The position numbers and the translations under genes are program-made. A stretch of DNA of 64,000 nucleotides from JBLIRR01 sp049472395 (lineage in GTDB: Bacteria > SZUA-182 > DTGQ01 > JBLIRR01). The notes under the pieces are model-generated. The model saw nothing but the letters and a program-made list of their open reading frames with translations. It did not search any database and was not told the origin of the DNA. The DNA is taken from positions 124,001 to 188,000 of the forward strand of contig JBLIRR010000004.1 of the NCBI GenBank assembly GCA_049472395.1, in the 5' to 3' direction. Shown here in pieces: positions 1 through 8,670 of the stretch. Position 1 is the stretch's first letter. Every line of letters starts with the position of its first letter.

Positions 1-138
1 GCACAATTGGTGGAAGATGCAGTCGTCAGTGTATTAAAAAGTGGCAAGCTTAAAGATTTATCCACGAAAAGCGGATTTAAAACCTATGAGATTGGGGATA
101 TGGTGAAAGAGCTTGTCATGAAAATAGAATTACCATAA
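1..138 (+). CDS. leuB: 3-isopropylmalate dehydrogenase, C-terminal end (partial)
   Basis: The window opens inside a reading frame that runs 45 codons to TAA at 136-138. The visible tail ends with a YEIGDMVKELV stretch, which resembles the EMGDxI ending of the isopropylmalate/isocitrate dehydrogenase family. Only the last helices are present and no active-site residue can be checked. The aspartate-semialdehyde dehydrogenase gene starts 21 bp later, and leuB-asd neighbours are common in bacteria, which favours LeuB (leucine synthesis, oxidative decarboxylation of 3-isopropylmalate) over isocitrate dehydrogenase. Family assignment is an inference from a short fragment. Confidence 0.6.
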   Translation, partial: AQLVEDAVVSVLKSGKLKDLSTKSGFKTYEIGDMVKELVMKIELP

Positions 139-159
139 TGGGGAGGTGAAGGGAAAAAA

Positions 160-1200
160 ATGAAAGAGTATGTTGTTGCCGTCGCGGGCGCAACAGGAGC
201 GGTGGGGAAAGAGATGATCAGCGTGTTGGAGGAAAGGGCCTTCCCTGTAAAGAAATTGGTCCCGCTTGCTTCTATCAGGAGCGCTGGCAAGAAGGTTGAA
301 TTTAATGATCAAGAGTTTACGGTTGCGGAGCTTAAAGATGACTCTTTCGAGGGAGTTGATATTGCACTTTTTTCTGCCGGAGCTTCTGTAAGTTTAGAAT
401 TTGCGCCAAAAGCTGTAAAATCAGGGACGATTGTCATTGATAACAGTAGTGCCTTTCGTATGGACCCCGAGGTTCCCCTCGTCGTTCCTGAGGTGAATCC
501 CAATGCAATAAAACAACATAAGGGAATCATTGCGAATCCTAATTGTTCTACCATCCAGATGGTGGTTGCGCTTAAGCCACTGCATGATCATGCCCGTATC
601 AAACGAATTGTAGTGTCTACGTATCAGGCAGTTTCCGGGACGGGGAAAGAGGCGATGGATGAGCTTTTTGAGCAATCTAAGCTTATGGTGTGTTTTCAAA
701 AGGATGACATTGTGCCCACTGTATATCCCCATCAAATTGCGTTTAACTGTCTGCCTCATATTGATGTATTTCAAGAGAATGGATATACCAAAGAAGAGAT
801 GAAAATGGTCAATGAGACGAAGAAAATCATGGAAGATGAAACGATAAAGGTAACAGCAACAACGGTAAGGGTTCCCGTCTTCATTGGGCATTCAGAGTCT
901 GTAAATATTGAATTCGAGGAGGACTTATCGCCCGATGTGTGTCGGGACCTTCTTGGGAAAGCACCAGGCGTGAAGATAATTGACAATCCGACAAAAAATG
1001 AATATCCTTTAGCATTGGATTGTGCCGGACAGGATGCAGTCTATGTGGGCCGTATCCGGCGGGATGAATCTATACCGCATGGTCTTAATTTGTGGATTGT
1101 TTCAGATAATCTGCGTAAAGGCGCTGCATTAAATGCAGTCCAGATAGCAGAAAATATCATTGGCCATAAGGTGTTTTTTGGAAAGGTGGTAGTAGATTAA
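160..1200 (+). CDS. asd: aspartate-semialdehyde dehydrogenase
   Basis: 346 residues, the usual length for this enzyme, which reduces aspartyl phosphate to aspartate semialdehyde with NADPH in the lysine/diaminopimelate, threonine and methionine pathways in the cytoplasm. The N-terminus has the nucleotide-binding GATGAVG (residues 10-16). The catalytic cysteine is Cys129 in NPNCSTIQM and the general-base histidine is His244 in FIGHSES. The start ATG follows a GGAGGTGA ribosome site. It lies 21 bp after the leuB-like gene and heads a co-directional run, so it is probably co-transcribed with the genes on both sides. Confidence 0.97.
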   Translation: MKEYVVAVAGATGAVGKEMISVLEERAFPVKKLVPLASIRSAGKKVEFNDQEFTVAELKDDSFEGVDIALFSAGASVSLEFAPKAVKSGTIVIDNSSAFRMDPEVPLVVPEVNPNAIKQHKGIIANPNCSTIQMVVALKPLHDHARIKRIVVSTYQAVSGTGKEAMDELFEQSKLMVCFQKDDIVPTVYPHQIAFNCLPHIDVFQENGYTKEEMKMVNETKKIMEDETIKVTATTVRVPVFIGHSESVNIEFEEDLSPDVCRDLLGKAPGVKIIDNPTKNEYPLALDCAGQDAVYVGRIRRDESIPHGLNLWIVSDNLRKGAALNAVQIAENIIGHKVFFGKVVVD

Positions 1201-1219
1201 GGATACAAAATCTGTCTCA

Positions 1220-2083
1220 TTGGTTCATTTATCTGATTTTCATTACTGGTATATTACAGGAAGTATTAAGCAGCTTATAAATAAAAGAGTGCTAGGGACC
1301 TTTAATCTTATCATCAATAGGGCCAGAGAATTCGATCATGAGAAGGATTTTTTATTGATCCGGAAAATCAAAGAGATTAAGAACGAAGACATTATTATCA
1401 CCGGAGATTTCACTTCTACCTCATTAGATAGGGAATATCAGCGGGCCATGCGCTTTATCCAATCCTTGTCAGACTCAGGGTCTGCTATCTTTGTTATACC
1501 CGGAAATCATGACCGTTATACATTTGAATCGGCAAAAGAGAGGCGTTTTGAAAAATATTTCAACAGGTGGCAGATAAGTCCGGGAAAGTCAGTCCAATCA
1601 AAGGATAGGGGGACTTATTTTCTCATTTTACTGGACCAGGCATGGCCAAATTTTATCTCTTCACGGGGCGGGATGAGCCAGAAAGCTCTTTACGAGATAA
1701 GTGAAGTGCTCAACACCATTGATACCTCGGAAATCCCTATTATCATTGCAGGGCATTATCCTTTACTAAAATCAACACCCTATTATACCATGTCGTGGCA
1801 GAGGGATATGAAAAATGCAGGCAGACTGCGAAATATCCTCGGGCATTCGGAGAAAACCATATTCTATCTCTGTGGACACGTACATAAACAATACTGCCTA
1901 GAAGACCCACTTTATCCAAATATTATGTATATATCTTGTGGAGCCCCCTTCAGCAGAAAAAATGGGAGAAAGATGTTAAAATTTAACGAAATAACCATTA
2001 ATGAAAAAGAATGGTGTATTGACAGTCATTACTTCGATGGTAAGTGGTGCAGAGAAAACATTTTTTATAGGGTAATTCAATGA
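1220..2083 (+). CDS. calcineurin-like metallophosphoesterase
   Basis: A binuclear-metal phosphoesterase of the calcineurin fold. All metal-ligand motifs are present in order: HLSDFH near the N-terminus, GDFTS, GNHDR, GHYP and GHVH. It is 287 residues from TTG at 1220. That start leaves almost nothing before the first beta strand (MVHLSDFH) and has no good ribosome site. An in-frame ATT at 1196, overlapping the asd stop and preceded by GGTGGT, would add eight residues and give a more typical beginning, so the true start is uncertain. The stop overlaps the next start (ATGA, 2080-2083), implying translational coupling to the Ppx/GppA gene. Substrate unknown; nucleotides, phosphoproteins or a cell-wall precursor are all possible. 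Confidence 0.88.
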   Translation: MVHLSDFHYWYITGSIKQLINKRVLGTFNLIINRAREFDHEKDFLLIRKIKEIKNEDIIITGDFTSTSLDREYQRAMRFIQSLSDSGSAIFVIPGNHDRYTFESAKERRFEKYFNRWQISPGKSVQSKDRGTYFLILLDQAWPNFISSRGGMSQKALYEISEVLNTIDTSEIPIIIAGHYPLLKSTPYYTMSWQRDMKNAGRLRNILGHSEKTIFYLCGHVHKQYCLEDPLYPNIMYISCGAPFSRKNGRKMLKFNEITINEKEWCIDSHYFDGKWCRENIFYRVIQ

Positions 2084-3015
2084 TCAAATTAGCGGCAGCT
2101 ATTGATTTAGGGAGTAATACAATTCGCTACGCGCTTGGCCAATACGATTCTGAGAAAAAAGAGATTTCCATTAATGATCGATCTTTATATCCCGTGCGCA
2201 TTGGAGAAGGATTTGCGTCGAGCAATACGCTTTCATGTTCTGCCATGGAGCGGGCGCTCAGCGCATTGGAAGAAATAAAGTCAAAGATAGATAAGGCTAA
2301 ATTGGAAGAGAAATATATTACTGCCGTGGCTACAGGCGTGATGAGAGAGGCAAAAAATACTGATGATTTTCGTGAATGTGTAAAAAAGAGGACTGGTTTT
2401 AATCTCTGTATTCTTGGCGGTATTGAGGAAGCGAGAATTATTGCCCTGGGTGTGATGAATTCTTTTTCAAAGATTAAATATCCTCTGTTAATATGTGATA
2501 TCGGGGGAGGAAGCACAGAGCTTATTAGAGTGGATCAACAAAAAAAGACCTTTCTTTTTAGCTGTCCTATGGGCGTGGTGAGACTTACAGAGACTTATAA
2601 GGAGATGAGTGATAAAATGCAATTCTGCATCGATGCACATCTTGATTCCTGTCCGGCAAAGGTATACCCGATTGCTCAATTGATTGCAACTGCCGGCACC
2701 TCTACCACTCTCGCCGCTATTGATCAGCAGATGATGGTATATAATCCGAGCAAAATCCATGGGTACTGGTTGGCAACAAAGAATATTGATCAGATCTCAT
2801 CATTTTTGAGCAGGTTGACGGCTGCTGAAAGACGCACTATACCAGGTATGCCACCAGGAAGGGAGGATGTGATTCTTGCTGGCACCATTATTCTTCAAAA
2901 TTTACTTAAGCGAGTAAAGCTTAAAGGGCTTACAGTAAGCGAAGGAAGCCTTCTGGAGGGACTTCTCATAGAGATGTTTAAGGGGGATGATGATACTATA
3001 AGGGTGAAGATATAG
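2080..3015 (+). CDS. Ppx/GppA-family phosphatase
   Basis: 311 residues, the length of a single ASKHA-fold module without the C-terminal HD domain of E. coli Ppx. The family hydrolyses polyphosphate or pppGpp. Visible motifs are the phosphate-1 loop IDLGSNTIR (residues 8-16) and the phosphate-2 loop DIGGGSTEL near residue 142. The start overlaps the upstream metallophosphoesterase stop by 4 bp, and the sulfatase-TPR gene follows after 2 bp, so these genes form one transcription unit. Whether it prefers polyphosphate or guanosine pentaphosphate cannot be read from the sequence. Confidence 0.93.
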   Translation: MIKLAAAIDLGSNTIRYALGQYDSEKKEISINDRSLYPVRIGEGFASSNTLSCSAMERALSALEEIKSKIDKAKLEEKYITAVATGVMREAKNTDDFRECVKKRTGFNLCILGGIEEARIIALGVMNSFSKIKYPLLICDIGGGSTELIRVDQQKKTFLFSCPMGVVRLTETYKEMSDKMQFCIDAHLDSCPAKVYPIAQLIATAGTSTTLAAIDQQMMVYNPSKIHGYWLATKNIDQISSFLSRLTAAERRTIPGMPPGREDVILAGTIILQNLLKRVKLKGLTVSEGSLLEGLLIEMFKGDDDTIRVKI

Positions 3016-3017
3016 CT

Positions 3018-5378
3018 ATGTATAAAGCTCTACGAAACACCATCATTATGTTGTTCACAATTTTTTGCTTTGCCTGCCATATGAAAGGCCCAGGCTCTAG
3101 ACAAAGCCTCACTAAAGATAAAGGATTAAGCCCGAGGCCTAATATTCTTTTAATTACCATTGATACATTGAGGGCAGACCATCTGTCCTGTTATGGATAT
3201 TCAGAAATCGTTACCTATTCCCTCGATATGCTGGCACGAGAAGGCATGCAATTTATAAGGGCCTATACTCCTGTTCCCATTACCTTGCCCTCTCATGCTT
3301 CTATTATGACAGGCAAGTATCCTATCTCCCACAGGGTTATGGATAATGGTGTTTTTGCCCTTAATAATGAAGAAGAAACCCTTGCAGAGTGTCTAAAGAA
3401 AGAAGGTTATGTGTGCGCTGCCTTTATAGGTTCTTTTGTACTTGATTCTCAATTCGGACTTGCTCAGGGATTCGATGTGTATGCGGATAACCTTGATCCT
3501 AATAGAGGTGTAGATGAACCACAACAGATAGGATTGCGTTATCCGGAAAGACGCGGTGATGCGGTGCTGAATGATTTTATACAATGGCTTGATGGGTATG
3601 AGGCATCTGCGGATTCCTCTCCCTTTTTTGCGTGGGTCCATTTTTTTGATCCCCATTATACCTATGAACCACCGGAGCCCTTCTCCTCGCAATTCAAAGA
3701 CAATCTCTATGATGGAGAGATCGTCTATACGGATTTCTGCTTAAAAAGGCTTTTTGATAAGCTTATGGCGTATGATGAGTGGGACTCAAGCTGGATCATC
3801 GTTGTCGGAGATCATGGTGAGGGCTTGGGGGAACATCAAGAAAAATATCATGGAGTATTTTTATATAACAGTACATTACATGTGCCCCTTATTATGCGCT
3901 ATCCTAAGTTCATTCCTTCCTCTATCATTTCTTCACAGGTCAGAACAATTGATATTGCCCCCACTATTCTTGATGTTTTGGGAATCAAGCCCTTTAAAAA
4001 AACTGATGGCATTTCATTCGCCGCACTCTTTGAAGGAGGCTCCTTTAATGATGCTATTCTATATTGCCAATCTGAATATGGTATGAACGGCTATGGATGG
4101 GCCCCTTTGGAGGGAATTCAGGAGGATGGGTGGAAATATATCAGAGCGCCCCGTGCGGAACTTTATAATATGAGGCACGATAAAGGAGAATTGGATAATC
4201 TCTTTAATGATGAACCGGAAAAAGTCCAAGAAATGGGGAGCGCACTTGAGAAGGTTAAGGCCTTGTTGGTGAATAATTCTGAAGCTCCCGCTCCTGTCCC
4301 GATGGATAATGAGACTGCACAGAAACTTTTCTCATTGGGGTATGTATTTCGAGGAGATGTGAAGGATGGCGATTATGCCCAACTTCCTGATCCAAAAGAT
4401 CAAGTTGATCTTTTGGATGATATGGATATGGCAACGTATTATCATGAAATGGGAGATAATGAGAAAGCCCTTGAACGATTTGCGAAGGTGATTGCTCGTG
4501 ACCCCAAGAATCTTTACGTCCACTCAATGATTGGGATAATACATCAAAACAGGGGAGAGTATGATCTCGCTGAGGCAGCCTTTTTGGAAGTTTTGAAGAT
4601 ACGATCGGATTATCTCGATACACACCTGCGTCTCGCGGGGATTTATGAAAGGCAGGGGCGTTTTTCATCAGCGCTTGAGCAGATGAAATTGGGTTTAAAG
4701 GATGCGAGTAAAAAGGATGATGTCTATTATGCAATGGGGCTCCTGCATGAAAAGATGGGCAATTACGAATTAGCCATAGAAAGCTTTAAAGAAGCATTAA
4801 AAATAGCACCCGAGAACTACAAAATATATTATAGTCTCGGCTCTATGTATCATAAAAAGGGTTTAACGTCAGAGGCCATTTCTTATTATACACGTTCCCT
4901 TGAATTGAATGCGCGCGATCCCGCAGTGTATAATAATCTGGGCTTGCTTTATTTTGATAAGAATCAATTGGAAGAAGCGAAAGAGGCTATGCTGAAAGCT
5001 ATTGAGCTGGCCCCTGATATTGAGGTTCATTATAAGAATTTAGGCGATATTTATTTTAAAGAAAAAGAGTATGAACAGGCAGAGAACTACATTCAAAAAT
5101 CCATCAGCATGAATCCATCTTCTTATCAAGCATATAATAGCCTGGGGAATGTATATTTTATGCAAAAACAGTACAATAAAGCACTTTTAGAATTTAGACG
5201 GGCCATTGAGCTCGCGCCGGATTTTACCCAAGCCTATTTTAATCTGAGTTATACCCTTTATACGCTTGGGAGAATTTCAGAGGCCATAGAGGCTCTTCGA
5301 GAAACCATCAGGCTCGATCCCTACTTCCCTCAGGCTCGATTTCTTCTTGAAAAGGCACGGCAACAGCTTTCGGAGTGA
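3018..5378 (+). CDS. membrane-anchored sulfatase/phosphatase-like protein with nine TPRs
   Basis: 786 residues. A hydrophobic N-terminal segment (residues 9-20) ends in FAC-H, which may be a signal anchor or an atypical lipoprotein site. Residues 42-400 form an alkaline-phosphatase/sulfatase superfamily domain with the metal-binding ITIDTLRADH and GDHGEGLGEH motifs. The sulfatase C/S-x-P-x-R signature needed for formylglycine is absent; the position reads TLPSHAS (residues 89-95), so Thr89 may be the nucleophile and the enzyme may be a phosphohydrolase or phosphotransferase. About nine tandem tetratricopeptide repeats fill residues 470-780. It starts 2 bp after the Ppx gene and its stop overlaps the plsY ribosome site. 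Confidence 0.85.
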   Translation: MYKALRNTIIMLFTIFCFACHMKGPGSRQSLTKDKGLSPRPNILLITIDTLRADHLSCYGYSEIVTYSLDMLAREGMQFIRAYTPVPITLPSHASIMTGKYPISHRVMDNGVFALNNEEETLAECLKKEGYVCAAFIGSFVLDSQFGLAQGFDVYADNLDPNRGVDEPQQIGLRYPERRGDAVLNDFIQWLDGYEASADSSPFFAWVHFFDPHYTYEPPEPFSSQFKDNLYDGEIVYTDFCLKRLFDKLMAYDEWDSSWIIVVGDHGEGLGEHQEKYHGVFLYNSTLHVPLIMRYPKFIPSSIISSQVRTIDIAPTILDVLGIKPFKKTDGISFAALFEGGSFNDAILYCQSEYGMNGYGWAPLEGIQEDGWKYIRAPRAELYNMRHDKGELDNLFNDEPEKVQEMGSALEKVKALLVNNSEAPAPVPMDNETAQKLFSLGYVFRGDVKDGDYAQLPDPKDQVDLLDDMDMATYYHEMGDNEKALERFAKVIARDPKNLYVHSMIGIIHQNRGEYDLAEAAFLEVLKIRSDYLDTHLRLAGIYERQGRFSSALEQMKLGLKDASKKDDVYYAMGLLHEKMGNYELAIESFKEALKIAPENYKIYYSLGSMYHKKGLTSEAISYYTRSLELNARDPAVYNNLGLLYFDKNQLEEAKEAMLKAIELAPDIEVHYKNLGDIYFKEKEYEQAENYIQKSISMNPSSYQAYNSLGNVYFMQKQYNKALLEFRRAIELAPDFTQAYFNLSYTLYTLGRISEAIEALRETIRLDPYFPQARFLLEKARQQLSE

Positions 5379-5382
5379 GAAA

Positions 5383-5985
5383 ATGGAGAGTATGACAATC
5401 TTCGTTATTGCAGCGGCAAGCTTCCTCTGCGGATCTATCCCCACAGGGTATATTTTGGTCAAACATTATAGGGGGATCGATATTAGAAAAGAGGGGAGCG
5501 GAAATATCGGGTCGACAAATGTGAAACGTATCGCCGGACGGAAAATAGCTTTTTTTACTCAACTGATTGATATACTCAAAGGGACAATCCCTACATGTGT
5601 GGTGTTTCTATTGTTTTCCTCCTCAATAATTATGCCTTTTGTAGCTGCTTTTTGTGCCATTGCCGGTCATTGCTTTACACCATTTTTAGGATTTAGGGGA
5701 GGCAAGGGAGTGAATACCACCATAGGGGGCTTTATTGTGGTAGCTCCGGTATGCACCCTCATCTCCATTGGGGTTTATTTCTTATTTCGTCTCACTACTC
5801 ATATAGTATCTGTAGGGTCTATTGCATTTGCCCTGAGCCTTGCCCTATGTATCACAGTATCCTCTTACCCATCATCGCCCTATCCGATAATATTCGCCAT
5901 CTCAGTCTCCCTCTTAATCATAGGAAAACATAAAGACAACATCGTTCGGATTATTCGTGGTCAGGAAAAAAGAACGAGTTATTAA
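5383..5985 (+). CDS. plsY: acyl-phosphate:glycerol-3-phosphate acyltransferase
   Basis: 200 residues with five to six predicted membrane helices. PlsY acylates glycerol-3-phosphate from acyl-phosphate, the first committed phospholipid step, in the inner membrane. Family motifs present are GSIPTGY, GSGNIGSTN and FRGGKGVNT. I chose ATG 5383 because GGAGTGA at 5372-5378 is a well-spaced ribosome site; an in-frame ATG at 5347 lies inside the previous gene and would add a charged extension the family lacks. ATG 5392 is an alternative. The ribosome site overlaps the stop of the upstream sulfatase-TPR gene, indicating coupling. Confidence 0.95.
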   Translation: MESMTIFVIAAASFLCGSIPTGYILVKHYRGIDIRKEGSGNIGSTNVKRIAGRKIAFFTQLIDILKGTIPTCVVFLLFSSSIIMPFVAAFCAIAGHCFTPFLGFRGGKGVNTTIGGFIVVAPVCTLISIGVYFLFRLTTHIVSVGSIAFALSLALCITVSSYPSSPYPIIFAISVSLLIIGKHKDNIVRIIRGQEKRTSY

Positions 5986-6008
5986 CCTGTAAAATATTAT
6001 ATTATCAT

Positions 6009-6302
6009 ATGGTTGTGGGTATCGGGAAAATAACATTCAGGCTATATGAGTGCCGAAGCCTCAAAAGCAAGAGAAGTATTGTAAAACCTATTATTGCACG
6101 ACTGAGTAATTCCTTTAATATCTCGATTGCGGAAGTAGGGGCTAATGATGTGTATCAAAAAGCAGAGATAGGATTTGCTCTGGTGGGCAACAATCGTACC
6201 GTGATAAATTCCAAGATAGACAAGATATTCAATATGGCGGATGACTTGGGATTAGCTGAGATTATTGACACTGATATGGAGATCATAAATTGCGGGGGGT
6301 AG
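6009..6302 (+). CDS. DUF503 (YlxP-like) protein
   Basis: 97 residues, the full length of the DUF503 family. The N-terminus (VVGIGKITFRLYECRSLKSK) carries the family's beta strand followed by the SLKxKR motif, and the middle has IAEVGANDVYQKAEIG. In Firmicutes such genes sit between infB and rbfA; here it ends a lipid/phosphatase operon, so context gives no function. There is no clear ribosome site before ATG 6009 and the preceding 23 bp are very AT-rich, so expression may depend on the upstream transcript. It converges with the CAP-domain gene 24 bp away. Biochemical function is unknown for the family. Confidence 0.88.
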   Translation: MVVGIGKITFRLYECRSLKSKRSIVKPIIARLSNSFNISIAEVGANDVYQKAEIGFALVGNNRTVINSKIDKIFNMADDLGLAEIIDTDMEIINCGG

Positions 6303-6326
6303 ATCTGCCCTGATTATCACTTTTTA

Positions 6327-8201
6327 TTATTCCTTCTGGCATCCGAGAGTGAGGGTCCAGTAATGCCCATAAGAACTCGTACTTTCATAAGCATATCCAG
6401 CTCCTATGGCACAAAAATTCTGATTTAATATGTTGTCACGGTGACGTGTGCTCTGCATCCATCCATTCACGACTCCTTCAGGTGTATCATATCCAGCCGC
6501 GATATTTTCCCCGGCATTGACAAATTCAAAACCAGCATCTCTTATACGCTCCCATGCATTAGAGCCGTCTGAGCCCGTATGGTTCAGAAAATTGTTCTGT
6601 GACATATCACGCGCATGTCTTCGTGCAGCGCTATTTAACGCATTATTGATTATTAACGGGGAACGGCCATTTTCTTGTCGTGTCTGGTTAATCAGCGTGA
6701 TCAGTTGATGTTCTTCAGGAGTCAGGTTGTCTGAGTCCCTGGCCTCCTCGTGGCCAGATCCTTTAATGTGTATATCATCGAAGGCAAACCCATCCCAACT
6801 TACGGGATAATTGTCATATTGCTGGAATTTAATCTTAAACGCATTATTATACGTTATCTGTGCAAGAGCAATCGCCGTATCAAGGTTTATTTCATATTTA
6901 GTCCACTGTTCATCGTTTCCCTCCGTACCGGTGAGATCTTGTGCCTTATACCATGTTGCGCCATCAGCGCTTATAGCGATCCCATCACTTTTGTGTGAGC
7001 CTAAAAAGCTGGCAGGCATTTTATTATCTTCATCGTGAAATTCTTTTTGATAGAAGCTGAGGAGTATCCCTGATTGATTTGCAAGATCAATAGTAAGAAT
7101 AAGCTCATTTAACGCATAAGTGCCCTGTATACTACTATCCATTATGAGATGGAAATCCCCGCTATAAGGCCCCCCAGAGTCAGTGATATAAATTCTCCCT
7201 GCCTCTGAGGATACTGCATGCCAGTATCCTTCAAGAGCTTGGCCCTCAAAATTTTCTTCAAAGGGGAATGGCGCCGATTCTGCGTAAGCAATGGTGGGAT
7301 CGGTCTGGGATCTATATTCGTCGAGATTCGTTATTCCATCACTATCTAAATCCTCATCCGAATCAGAGTGATCGAAAGGATTGAGGCCATACTGGACTTC
7401 CCAGCCATCGGGCATTTGATCGCCATCAGTATCCCAGTATGTAGGGATAGTCCAACGTTGATATTCTTCCTTGTTTGTGAGTGCATCATTATCGAAATCA
7501 TCAGCAGGACCTTCATCAAGGTTATGAAAATAATCAATTTCCCAGTCATCCGGCAGTGTATCCTGATCAATATCAATGATGCGTTGATATACCTCAATAT
7601 TATCAAATGCTGCTCCATCTGTGGTTAATGGATAATTGTCATATTGCTGGAATTTGATTTTAAATGTACTGGTATAACTAATACCAATAGAAGCAATCAT
7701 AGAATCAAGATCAATTTCAAACTCTTTCCACTCGGAACTGATATTATCGTAATTTGTAAGCCCCTGCACTTTATACCAGGTTATGTTATCATCACTTATT
7801 GCAACACCGTCAGCGTTATAGGAACCTGTAAATTTATCAGGCATGGTATGGCTTTCATCATCATATTCTTTATGATAGAAACAGAGTATGATTCCCGACT
7901 TATCAGCCAGGTCAATTGTGAGGATAAGCTCATTGAGTGCATAATACCGCCTCGTCTTGCTATCCATAGTACAGTGATAGTTGCCTCCAAAAGGGCTCCC
8001 GGCAGAGGTGACTCTGATCCTCCCTGCTCCGGAAGAATGCTTTTCCCAAAAAGGACCATTTCCTCCGGTTTCAAAATCTTCCATAAAAGGGACTGTCGCG
8101 GCATCTCCTGCATAAAGGTATGACGAGGGTCTTATAAGGATAAGAGACATAATTATAAAAAAAATATAAAGGCAGGTATATTTAAAAGAATGCCGGGGCA
8201 T
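6327..8201 (-). CDS. secreted CAP/SCP-domain protein with two lectin-like repeats
   Basis: 624 residues. A signal peptide (about residues 1-31, ending YLYAG) directs export. Two homologous beta-rich modules (about 36-195 and 310-470) share DFETGG/NFEGQ starts, ALNELILTIDLA and KIKFQQYDNYP blocks, like MAM/concanavalin-type domains. Between them sit Asp-rich segments (DTDGDQMPDGWE, DSDEDLDSDGITNLDEY) typical of calcium-binding thrombospondin type-3-like or dockerin-like motifs. The C-terminus (about 490-624) is a CAP domain: LINQTRQENG, HARDMSQNN, GENIAAGY and GWMQSTRHRDNIL are hallmarks of the bacterial CAP group. Secreted CAP proteins are extracellular; a catalytic role is unproven. Start ATG has GGAGGAG upstream and a sigma70-like promoter at 8249-8277. 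Confidence 0.88.
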   Translation of the reverse strand: MPRHSFKYTCLYIFFIIMSLILIRPSSYLYAGDAATVPFMEDFETGGNGPFWEKHSSGAGRIRVTSAGSPFGGNYHCTMDSKTRRYYALNELILTIDLADKSGIILCFYHKEYDDESHTMPDKFTGSYNADGVAISDDNITWYKVQGLTNYDNISSEWKEFEIDLDSMIASIGISYTSTFKIKFQQYDNYPLTTDGAAFDNIEVYQRIIDIDQDTLPDDWEIDYFHNLDEGPADDFDNDALTNKEEYQRWTIPTYWDTDGDQMPDGWEVQYGLNPFDHSDSDEDLDSDGITNLDEYRSQTDPTIAYAESAPFPFEENFEGQALEGYWHAVSSEAGRIYITDSGGPYSGDFHLIMDSSIQGTYALNELILTIDLANQSGILLSFYQKEFHDEDNKMPASFLGSHKSDGIAISADGATWYKAQDLTGTEGNDEQWTKYEINLDTAIALAQITYNNAFKIKFQQYDNYPVSWDGFAFDDIHIKGSGHEEARDSDNLTPEEHQLITLINQTRQENGRSPLIINNALNSAARRHARDMSQNNFLNHTGSDGSNAWERIRDAGFEFVNAGENIAAGYDTPEGVVNGWMQSTRHRDNILNQNFCAIGAGYAYESTSSYGHYWTLTLGCQKE

Positions 8202-8248
8202 AAAATCTCCTCCATATTTTTTAATGCATAATTGCTTGAAGTTATTCT

Positions 8249-8277
8249 ATTATATAAAAAAATATAGATTTTTTCAA
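8249..8277 (-). promoter_or_regulatory. sigma70-type promoter for the CAP-domain gene
   Basis: On the minus strand, TTGAAA (8272-8277), a 17-bp spacer and TATAAT (8249-8254) give a near-consensus promoter about 48 bp from the ATG at 8201, leaving a roughly 40-nt leader that contains the GGAGGAG ribosome site. Confidence 0.75.
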
Positions 8278-8282
8278 GTTAA

Positions 8283-8347
8283 TTCAGCAATTCTAATGTT
8301 GACTGTTAGATTCCTCATGTTATGTACCCAAAATTAGAATTGCTGAA
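8283..8347. repeat. palindrome-bounded intergenic repeat, copy 1
   Basis: TTCAGCAATTCTAAT (8283-8297) is repeated in perfect inverted orientation at 8333-8347 across a 35-bp spacer. The left part (CAGCAATTCTAATGTTGACTGTTAG) and the CATGTTATGTAC segment recur, degenerate, at 10203, 35010-35069 (inverted) and 57668-57733. Only this copy has an intact right arm. It reads like the most complete member of a small non-coding repeat family. Confidence 0.6.
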
Positions 8348-8357
8348 GTTAATTAGT

Positions 8358-8418
8358 CGATGGGTAGGTGCGGTGCTTATATACCGCTTACTGACTGATC
8401 AAGTCAGCCTACCCATCG
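8358..8418. other. perfect three-way-junction palindrome
   Basis: An outer 11-bp perfect inverted repeat, CGATGGGTAGG (8358-8368) and CCTACCCATCG (8408-8418), encloses two perfect hairpins: GCGGT/ACCGC (8370-8374 with 8383-8387, 8-nt loop) and CTGACT/AGTCAG (8391-8396 with 8402-8407, 5-nt loop). Linkers are 1, 3 and 0 nt. The result is a compact Y-shaped fold of 61 nt in either strand. It could be a structured RNA, a REP/MITE-like mobile palindrome or a recombination site. No similar copy was seen elsewhere in the window. Confidence 0.65.
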
Positions 8419-8670
8419 GGGGGGATCTTGATGCATGAACCTACTTTTTACCTTTTTATAAGCATAAATAATACCACCCATGTAAAGGAAAGTAATTAAT
8501 TAAGAATATTATATTCTTTATTTTTCTTCTATTATTATACCAGCGTAAAATTAATGTGTAAACATAATATCTATGAGAATAATTTTATTAACCTTTATAA
8601 ATAAATTTTTATAGTGTATATTATAAGTATAGGATATATAAGCAATTCTCATTATGAAATGTAGCGTAAG

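Noticed and set aside
7346..7628. Open frames on both strands inside the CAP-domain gene
   Set aside because: They are shadows of the Asp-rich coding sequence, without ribosome sites or exported-protein features.
8358..8418. Integron attC site
   Set aside because: The folded structure invites the idea, but the R/L box core motifs and an integrase are not seen in the window.
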